Source of the DNA: Nematostella vectensis
Taxonomy: Eukaryota; Cnidaria; Anthozoa; Actiniaria; Edwardsiidae
NCBI RefSeq assembly: GCF_932526225.1
Contig: NC_064034.1
Location: forward strand, 14,272,887-14,336,886
Direction of reading: 5' to 3'
Length of the DNA stretch: 64,000 nt
Shown in pieces: positions 56,206-64,000 of this stretch. The position numbers and the translations under genes were made by a program. The notes under the pieces are model-generated. The model saw only the letters and a program-made list of their open reading frames with translations. It ran no database searches and had not been told where the DNA came from. Every line of letters starts with the position of its first letter. Position 1 is the first letter of the stretch.

Positions 56206-57119
56206 CTAATATTCGAAGCCTTTCGAGGAGTCGTTTTTCACAGAAGGATTCATGTAATCTTTCCCGTAATGATTCGCTAGAAAACCGTGAGGGTCTTTCA
56301 CCGTAACCATATTCATACCATTAATCTCAGCAATAGAGGAACCATTTCACCAGTTTTCCTCTGTCTTGTAAAAATCAAGGTAGCCCGCTCTTTGCCACGA
56401 AGTATTTAACGGTAGCATGTCTGCAATAGATTTGTTCACCTCGTCGCTAAATAATTCCCCCTTTAGCTGTATTTCGCAAAACCCGCTGTTCTACGGGGAG
56501 GCGCTGAGCTTAGTAGAAGAATTAAACACAGGAATCATTTGTGACATACCCGCGAATTCCCCAACTAGATATTTCCTACCGAGATCTTTCTGCAGCGAGG
56601 AAAAGAACGTGGAGTGATAGAAATCGGTTTTACGTAAGCCAATGTCAACATCGTTTGTCCAAGGAATAATTGTCTTGCTTCGCACTGCGCCTATAAGAGT
56701 ACCATAAAGCACTAGGTAACTAATTCCCTTTTTGTGAAACACATCAACCAAATCTCACAAGATCTCGTCAAGTACGACACTACAGCATATTGGCATCCCC
56801 AGACCAAGGAGCGACGTTGTTTTATTGTAAGGTTCCTCTTTGCAAATGCGGCCATTTGCTACGCAGTCTGTCAATTCGATGCGAACTTCCTGAACAATTC
56901 GTAGCACACAGTGATCATTGCCTAACAAGGCAGGGTCGGAAAAACTACCCCTTCTTGGATACCTCTATCGACTTTATGAAGCTCATCACTTAAAAACAAA
57001 TTCCCAAATTTGGCCATTCTAAGATCGCCTCCAGATCGTAGAAAAAAGTCTAGTATCCCTAGTTCACCATACATAGATCTCCAGTTGTTAATAGTCTTGA
57101 CCTTTTCCTTTTTTATCAC
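56206..57119 (-). pseudogene. LicD/fukutin-like nucleotidyltransferase pseudogene
   Basis: The central frame (56751-56491) reads FHKKGISYLVLYGTLIGAVR, then IIPWTNDVDIGL. This is the GTLLGAVR and PWDDDxD signature of the LicD/FKTN/FKRP family, with the second Asp replaced by Asn in TNDVD. A following frame contains FLANHYGKDYMNP, like the usual YGxDYMxP near the domain end. Upstream pieces (57119-56922 and an intermediate frame) give an amino part with WRSMYGELGILDFFLRSGG. At least three frameshifts and an in-frame TGA interrupt it, so it is not functional as read. Active relatives transfer phospho-sugar alcohols in the Golgi; that is family knowledge. Confidence 0.65.
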
Positions 57120-57719
57120 GAAGGCTCCTCTGAGAATGTTGCATTGCTGAAAGACATATGATGAGACACGTGGCTTAGTTGTTTGAAGGATTGTACAAAA
57201 TGGTACGATTATTAAGATTGTTCAACAACTCTCTGGCAAGAGCAATGTTATCCATGATGTGGACATCTGAATAGATTTTCTCCAGTATAGATTGGTGAAT
57301 CCGAAAAACATTTTCTTTTACATTTATTTCGATGGCAGGACCTCTTTCTTCATCATAAAACCACAGTGTTCACAGATTATTATATCTGTGAATGTTGCCT
57401 GAATGATGCTTTTGTTGAAATGGACACATTATAAATATTTGGAAATGTTCTAGTTGGAGGTAACCTCAGTTATCTTGTGGGTTTGTTCTTACAGGACATC
57501 ATTATCATCTGTAAGTAGTTCTCGCAAGGCTTGATCGTCTAGTAGTTGGATAGTGGTATGCATAGTGGTGGCTATTTTTTTTTTCTTCCACTCCAGACTG
57601 TAATGTGAACAGAAGACAATGTATAAACATGGCCTATAGAAAAATTAAAAAAGAAATGTCAGTTAAGCATGGCGCAATATTAATAATAAAATATTATTAT
57701 TATCATTAATATGAAATAC

Positions 57720-58334
57720 TTACCAGTTTTGACATTGTCGATGTGAGACTCCCAAATATCTATTGAAATCCTCCCTGATCCGTCGTTCAATACTTCTTCA
57801 AGAAGTTTAAGTCTTTTACGAGGACTTCCAACCATACGCTTGTCTTTGAAAGCAAAGATTTTGCCTTTAACTGTGACGACATCCCATTCTCTGGAAGTAT
57901 TGAGAACATCTAATACTTTGTAAACTGGCGGTTCTACTTCCGTTGGGGTTTGATACTGAAAGGAATATTCATCCTGTTGAGGGGTGGTTATCGCGGTCAT
58001 GTCTTTCACTATAATTTTGTCCTTAGCTGGTGTATAGGTGAATGAGGTGGTAGGTGAGTTTCACTGGAGATCTTTCCTCTTGACTTTCGTGAAGAAGAGG
58101 TCATTTGTGAGGGCTATAAAGCAGTGCGTCCACGTTCTTTTTAGCCGGTTGGAGTTGAAGCGAACAATAAACCATGGTATTTCCACGATTTCTACTGAGT
58201 TTGGATAGTTCATGAACATACCCGATAGTAGTGTTTTCGACCAAGGCAACTTTTGGTCGGAAAGCGTCTTCTGCTGACTCGCTGATCTGTGTGGACGGGG
58301 GCCGTTTTTCCGACTTTGAAGGTGAAGTACTCGA
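57720..58334 (-). pseudogene. OB-fold protein pseudogene, copy 2
   Basis: Same layout as 50742-51356: TGA at the equivalent site (58101-58103), the same frame change, the YTPAKDKI, VTVKGKIFAFKD and ISIDIW words, and GTAAGT at its end. It differs by a few substitutions (for example KTG for KNG before the donor). Confidence 0.55.
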
Positions 58335-58715
58335 AGAGACTTTGATTTGCGATGCGGTAGATTTTTTTAAACTACTGTTAGATGATCTTAGAGCACTAGG
58401 GTTTCATTGTAGAGAAATATAGGTTGTTTTGAGCTTGCCTATCCCATTGAGCAATTTATTGCTTGGCTTCTTAAAGTAAAAGAAAGAGCTAAGAGAAAGA
58501 GCTCTGCATTATGCAAAATTTGAAATGTGCAAAAAAAGTACAGTAGACAAAAAAATCTGTATATTTAATTGAATATACGTATGCATATTTAAAATAAAAG
58601 TTATTATGGTTCTGGAGCTAAGAGACGATTAAGACTAAGTATTCTTAAGTGTAACACATCAGAAGAAAGGTGGAAATTCCATCGTTCTTGCTTTGCATAT
58701 AAAGCTATAAATAAT

Positions 58716-59309
58716 TCAATAGATTTTCCATTTTCGATACGAGTTGCTGTACGACTGGTTCTCGACATTCTTTCCATTGCACATCGCTTTCCCACTGTCG
58801 ACGAACTGTCGCTCCCCGTGGCAATTATCGGAGTTGGGGCATACAGCTCCCTGCTCTGGATCATTGGTAAAAAGGATTAAAAGAGCATTACTGAAATGCC
58901 GCATTTGTGAGTCTCCGACTAGGAAGAAAGCGTCGAGTTTTTTTTGTAAACCACTCTGCAAGCTTCTTCGCTTGAGTAGTTTTTTTACTACACACGCCTC
59001 GTTCTGTGGAACCCAGTCGTACAACTCGGCGGATATGACTTCGCTGAAATCAGTACACCCTTCGCAGTTACAGTTGCTCGTTCAGTTACCACACAGGCCG
59101 GTTATTTATTCGTTACAGCAAGGAGTCGGACTGTCTGGCTCGCAAACTGATGGAAGGTCATATCTATACGCAGGTCCAGTTTTTGCACCGTACTCTGGCC
59201 CGCAATGTAAATCAAGGCGAGACAGTTTTGCCGGTTTATCTCGCAACTCGCGAAAAGCAATGTCTCGATCTCGTTTGTGTACTGGTGTCACCACGCCTTC
59301 TTTTTCCAT
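58716..59309 (-). pseudogene. PC-esterase/NXPE-like gene fragment, copy 2
   Basis: Same frame and the same two stops as copy 1 (59106-59108 and 59082-59084), with the FLVGDSQMRHF block intact. The shared stops show the gene was already dead before the duplication, unless the stops are bypassed in both. Confidence 0.55.
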
Positions 59310-59859
59310 TTACCATGTGAGAGGCACTCCAATATATCCCGACAGAAGGGTTTTGGAGTCGGTTCTACCTCTGATTCAACCCAGTAGACATACTGCTCAG
59401 GAATGAAATCTGTTTGTTTAGGATTCAAACCTTTCAACACAAATGTTGTTAGAAACATCGTCGAGACGATAATAGCTATAAAACCTAACCGTTAGCGAGT
59501 CATCCTATTCTTTATCATTTGTGCAATATTTGAGGTAGTAAAAACTTACACAACTAATATTTATGCAATATTTTAAGTGTCTGTTTTTTTTTCGCTTTCG
59601 GATAGACCATATGACTACTGTAACATGTTTACACAATTACATTGCAGAAAGATAACTTAACGCAACAGAATAGGGCTTAGCAGTTTCTACTAAAAATGCA
59701 TTTAAATACAAGATTAATAACTCAATTAACACAACCAAAGTAAAAAGTATTGCCACATCAAAGTAAAAAAAAGCTTAGCAGCAGAATCAAACTAAATAAT
59801 GTATTTGAAACTAACTGTTGACGTCAAACTAAAGCTGGTACGTTGTTTTAGTTTGAGTG

Positions 59860-60510
59860 ATTGGTTATGAAAAAAAAACACGGACAAACGAGGACAACAA
59901 TAAAAGCACAACAATAAAAGAAAAAAAAAACTGCCATATTCCTAATACAGATCATCGTCTATAACTCACCTTGGCAGTGTTTTTTTGTCGCTTTTTGTTT
60001 GTCACCTGTGGTTGTGTTCGCTTTTGTTGTAAACTGTGAAGTTGTCGACTTTCTGCTAGCAAGAAATTTGTTGACACAAGTGAATAATTTTTATAGCTGA
60101 AAACAGACATCAATCCAAAGGCCCTTTCTTCTCAGGATCTCCTTACATAAATATAGACGTGAATAAATACAGAATGGTATAGTGTAGAGCCTTTCTTAGT
60201 CCTCTTTTTAGCTGCTGCCACGGGCGGGATTCACTAACACTCGGTTAGATTTTACTATCGGCTCGTACTTCAGTTCCTCAAAGACTTCAGCCCATTTGAA
60301 TCTGCATATTTTCTCATTAAATACTTTTTTCAAGCTTTTGAACTAAAAATACATTAAAGCGTCAGAACCGAGAGGGGCTTGAGAGTTGCGCGGCTGTATT
60401 ACTGGCTGGCTGGCTGGTTTGTGACACCACAGTGTAACCACGCGATGACCACAAAACCAAGTCGCACAGCTTACCATATTTCTATACCTATGTAGCTCCG
60501 CGCGCGGCCT
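59860..60510. repeat. Repeat X, copy 3 (inverted)
   Basis: Nearly identical to 52850-53490 and in the same context next to a terminal motif. Confidence 0.8.
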
Positions 60511-60534
60511 GCTGCCGCGCTTGCTCCGCTAATA

Positions 60535-60573
60535 TATAGATTTAAGCACTGCCTAAAAGCGGAGCCAGTATAG
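60535..60573 (-). repeat. GCTGGCTCCGC terminal motif, copy 6
   Basis: TTTAAGCACTGCCTAAAAG, then CGGAGCCAG. One base breaks the 17-base palindrome. Confidence 0.8.
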
Positions 60574-60574
60574 A

Positions 60575-61770
60575 AAGAATTTTTTTAATGAGAATAAAAA
60601 AGCAATTTTTACTGCCATTTAATTTTGAATTGTATTGGCCCCTTCAAATGAATCAAGCAAGCACTCATTCAATAATATCAAATATGCAGTATGAAAGTAC
60701 TAAACCTGGTGTAAAAAAGGCTGTCAAAGTTCAAGGTTCCTTAGTTGATGACAATGTTTTTCAAGGGCCTAATGGTCAATTCTTATTTGTTCCACTATGC
60801 ATATTTTTTTTTTATCAAAACAGCATAATAACAATCTTCGACCTTGTAAAGAATATATTAAGGATGTAACAGCAACTGATTATTCATAAGAATGTGTTGA
60901 AATTAATACATATAAGTGCACCCACCCTTTGGCCAGTTGTTTTTAGAAACCTTGGATCCACCCATACCAGCTACTCAAAAATGAATGCAATGGAGGAAAA
61001 TACTAAATTACTGAAAGTTCTTTAATTTCAATCCAAACCATGTTCATTGAGTTATGTTTGGGGTAGCGAGGAATAAATAAACAAATAAACAGAAAGTTTA
61101 TTAAGTTTATTAAACAGAAAATTTATTAAGTAAGTACCTTGCCCTAATAAAAACCCTTTTATAGAAGTTCAATTCATGTAAACTACTACACTAGCACTAG
61201 CTACATTCTGACCGGCTTTGCCCTTGCAAAGAAACAAATAATGGATTAAACAGCATTCCAAAGACAGAATGATATAGTTAGATACACTTCAGGTGCCACT
61301 TACTAGTGATACTCCATCACCAAGGAAATTAAAATCCACAAAAATATACCTCAGTCATGCATTACATATTGGTGAACCCACCCTTTAGCATGGTGGCCTG
61401 CTGTTTTTATTTTATTTTATTGAAACCCTGCAGCTGGATCCACACATGCTAATGCTACTACAAAATTAAATGCAATAAATGGAGGAGAACAAATTGACTT
61501 GGGAAGCAAATTAAAAACAAATCCTTGATATTACTGATTAGTGCTAAATGAAAACGTCTAATTTCAAACCTAACCTATTTTAATTTATTCAGGGTGCAGA
61601 GGGAAAACATCAAATAATTATCAATTGCATATAAAAATAGTCAATAGTGCAACAACTTGATTGAGCACTCTCCTATCATTTACCCTTTCCTCATTATCTT
61701 CAGGTTGATAAAAAAATGTTTGACAGATTTACAGTATCATTTACACAAAGTATCTTGCTCTAAAAACCCG
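60575..61770. repeat. Repeat Y, copy 3 (inverted)
   Basis: Matches 53541-54035 at both ends and, in the middle, the reverse complement of about 33.8-34.4 kb. Confidence 0.8.
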
Positions 61771-61789
61771 GATCAGTTCACCGTCCTGG

Positions 61790-61955
61790 GCCATCGTGAA
61801 GGATTTTAAAAATCGTGAAGGATTTCGAAATCCTTCACGATTTTCAAAATCCTTCACGATTTTTAAAATCCTTCACGATTTCGAAATCGTTCACGATTTT
61901 TAAAATCCTTCACGATTTGGAAATCCTTCACGATTATGAAATCGTTCACGTTTTT
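61790..61955. repeat. ATCCTTCACGATTT minisatellite with alternating palindromes
   Basis: About nine 18-21-base units. The first two are in the opposite orientation (ATCGTGAAGGATTT) to the rest (AAATCCTTCACGATTT). Spacers alternate between TTTAAAA and TTCGAAA, so most unit borders are themselves palindromic. Confidence 0.85.
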
Positions 61956-61999
61956 GTATTAGTCCGGCTTCACGACTTTCGAATTTGTGTGAAATTGTT

Positions 62000-63585
62000 A
62001 TAGCGGATATAGCTTTCCCGTTCGCTTAGCCACCAGTGCACGGTGGAATGCGGCAAGTACGCCCACTCGAATGGTTTCACAAGTCATTTAGATAGAAGGA
62101 AGTAGTTTGTTAAAATACTGCTCATGGGTAATACAATGTTTGAACTTAGTCTAATACACTGTAATATTTTTGTTCTCTTTTGTTCTGGCTTGACTATTAC
62201 ACATTAACAATTACATTTTGTTGCACGGGATTTTGAAAACCACTCTATCACCTTTGTTAGCTTGAACATGTATTTTTCATTCAGTTCGGAGGTATAGTGA
62301 CACGGCATCGAACATACGCGTTTGGGAGGGGGGGGGGGGTAAAATTTGGATTTTTTTAGGTAATAAACAATGCAACTTATCCACTTCTCCGTAAACAAAT
62401 TTAGTACATAGGTTTGGCTGAAAGTGAATTATAAAGTCAGAGTCTTCATCAACATCCCCATCATCTTTGGAGGGTTAAGTATTTAGAGCAAAATTCTGTC
62501 TCTCCTATTTCTTAGCGAAATCAAATCACCAGGATCTGCTAGATTTTTCGAAAAAGTTTGTTCTTAACTGCGCATATTTACTGCACGACAAAGTGGAACT
62601 CGTCCTCTACCATGTCCGGATATAATTGGCATGTCCGTTCATGAACTGTTACACCTCCCCTTCTCTATTTCGAGGTCATGGTCGAGGTAAAAATGGTGGC
62701 GCAAAGTATGACGCCTCCCCCCCCATCCCCCACCCCCCAAGCAAAAAATTAAATAATAATAATGAAATAAAGGGCTTGTAATTTGTATAAGTTGTCTTTG
62801 TTGAAATAGCATTCCATAGTCATGTGATGTGGCGACTCAATAATCAGCGGGTTTGTCTAGCTATTTATAAGTACCGTAATGACTGGTAAAGACGCCCTAC
62901 TTCAGATAAGCGCCTCTCTTCGATCTCGCATATTGAAATAAGTTCACCCTTCCCTATGAGCACCCCCCCCCCCTCTTTTTTATCTATCTCACATTGAAAT
63001 CCACACACCACACGACGGTTCTTTTTATCCGTTCATCTTCTATGTCCAATGAGCGCCTCTCTCCCTGGCCCAACTGAGTACACGAGCTAGTGATACCCGA
63101 ATCCGCACAAGTACTGCCTAAGGAGGTCCGGTAGTTTAGTTGGAGAAGCTGATATGGAACACTGGACCTTACGTCAATCACTTGTGTACTACAGGAGGGA
63201 CTTCTACATACTAGCTTGTAGTACAAGCTAGTATGTTATTTGTTGCAAAAAACATTGATATGTATAGGTAATCTAGTCATCTAAATATAGTTTTCCATAC
63301 TCATATTTATATTATATTATTCTAAATCAGTGTACTTTTACCTTGAACGTCGAAGATTATTTTTGACCGCTATTGCCTCTTTTGGATCAAGCCACTTGTT
63401 GTACCAGAGTAATTAAAACGATAAACCAAAAAGTGAAGCGGACTCTAAAAAGTTTTCGTTGACCGTCGTTGCAGACAAAACCATTTTTATGAAAAAGGTT
63501 TTAAATCAACGACGGGAAAAAACTCTCAAAATTTAATAAAATTACATTTTGAAGAAAGCAAAGCACACATTGCGGTAACTTGTAA
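62000..63585. other. Unassigned sequence with G and C runs
   Basis: Poly-G at about 62323 and C runs near 62717 and 62966. No gene recognised. Confidence 0.4.
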
Positions 63586-63589
63586 CTTG

Positions 63590-64000
63590 TAACTTTATTT
63601 TATACACGGTAAAAACAATCAGGGCTTAAAAACACTTTATATACACTATATAAACTATGATATTAAAATGATTGCCTGCTTTCCATGAATGCCGTGTTAT
63701 TATAAAAAGAAATTCCCACAGCCGGACTTAAAGCTGTTAAGAGATTCTGCTTGACGTAGGTATAGAGGAAGGCTGTTCCACAAAACTCCACCACTATAAT
63801 GGAAACTGTTACAGAATCTCTTATTTGGTAGTGGCTTACATGGTGTTCGAATTTAGATTGAAGGTAATCCGGGGCTAGGCCGTTAAGAGATTTGTACACC
63901 ATAGTAGCCATATGAGCCCTGCGTCGATCAACCAGCTTCGACCAGCCTAGGCTCTCGATGAGCGGGTGAGCGTCGGCATCGAAACTGTTAAAAGTCAGAA
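63590..64000 (-). pseudogene. 3' end of a LINE ORF2, open at the window edge
   Basis: The frame enters from beyond 64000 with HPLIESLGWSKLVDRR and continues MATMVYKSLNGLAPDYLQSK at 63911, the conserved carboxyl end of CR1/Jockey-like ORF2 (LGW-x-x-L-x-x-RR, then VYKxLNGLAPxYL). After HYQIRDS the usual aromatic-rich end (F-x-Y-x-x-A-x-x-W-x-x-LP) is recognisable only in pieces in other frames, so indels are present. It is a different element from that at 23766-28540. The short repeat ACTTGTAACTTGTAACTTTA near 63577-63600 may be its tail. Confidence 0.65.

Larger units (their letters stand above)
56729..61770. repeat. Multi-kb direct duplication, copy 2
   Basis: Partner of 49918-54035. It keeps the two segments missing from copy 1 (about 56975-57010 and 57112-57310) and has ~650 bases at 60870-61510 that also occur in repeat Y near 33.8-34.4 kb. 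Confidence 0.9.

Noticed and set aside
63125-63200. Possible tRNA-like sequence
   Set aside because: A D-arm-like AGTTTAGTTGG is present, but no acceptor pairing or T-arm could be built.

Overview
The window looks like repeat-rich eukaryotic, probably metazoan and most likely cnidarian, DNA. It is AT-rich, has GT-AG style exons and no operons, and is filled with nested transposable elements: a non-LTR retrotransposon, a Ty3-type LTR retrotransposon, a Penelope-like element with hammerhead ribozymes, a P-element transposase, MITEs and minisatellites. The cnidarian assignment rests on remembered similarity of several peptides and is inference. No intact single-copy host gene was recognised.

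Layout. 1-8.0 kb: satellite, a TA-flanked pogo-like MITE, a foldback MITE and a long (GATGGT)-type minisatellite. 8.0-19.0 kb: a sharply GC-rich, gene-dense island unlike everything around it. It starts with a 57-bp iteron/hairpin array and ends with a DDE integrase of the retroviral/Polinton type. Between them are about ten compact, intron-less, closely spaced genes on both strands, several with membrane segments and several broken by stops or frameshifts. I read it as a decaying integrated virus-like or Polinton-like element that has lost, or never had, a recognisable DNA polymerase. It is the best candidate here for a poorly described system. Its middle (12.4-16.6 kb) is split by a Penelope-like element made of a 5'-truncated RT/GIY-YIG gene, (TA)n tracts, a 361-bp tandem array and six hammerhead ribozyme copies on both strands.

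19-23 kb and 41-45 kb hold two copies of one ~3.3-kb repeat. 23.9-28.5 kb is a full-looking LINE: a coiled-coil ORF1, then ORF2 with a PHD finger, an endonuclease and an RT, and a (TTG)n tail. 28.58-32.83 kb is a Ty3-type element with near-identical 176-bp LTRs and a perfect 5-bp target duplication. Its single gag-pol frame is open but has lost about half of its integrase. 32.8-36.1 kb is older repeat DNA and a degenerate TIR transposon. 36-41 kb holds little beyond a ~80-bp tandem repeat.

46-49 kb has transposase remnants, including P-element/THAP9-like exons on the minus strand, followed by a LINE fragment. 49.9-54.0 kb and 56.7-61.8 kb are two copies of a multi-kb direct duplication. It carries broken copies of a LicD/fukutin-like gene, an OB-fold gene and a PC-esterase-like gene. 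The right end has a short palindromic minisatellite and the 3' part of another LINE that runs off the window.
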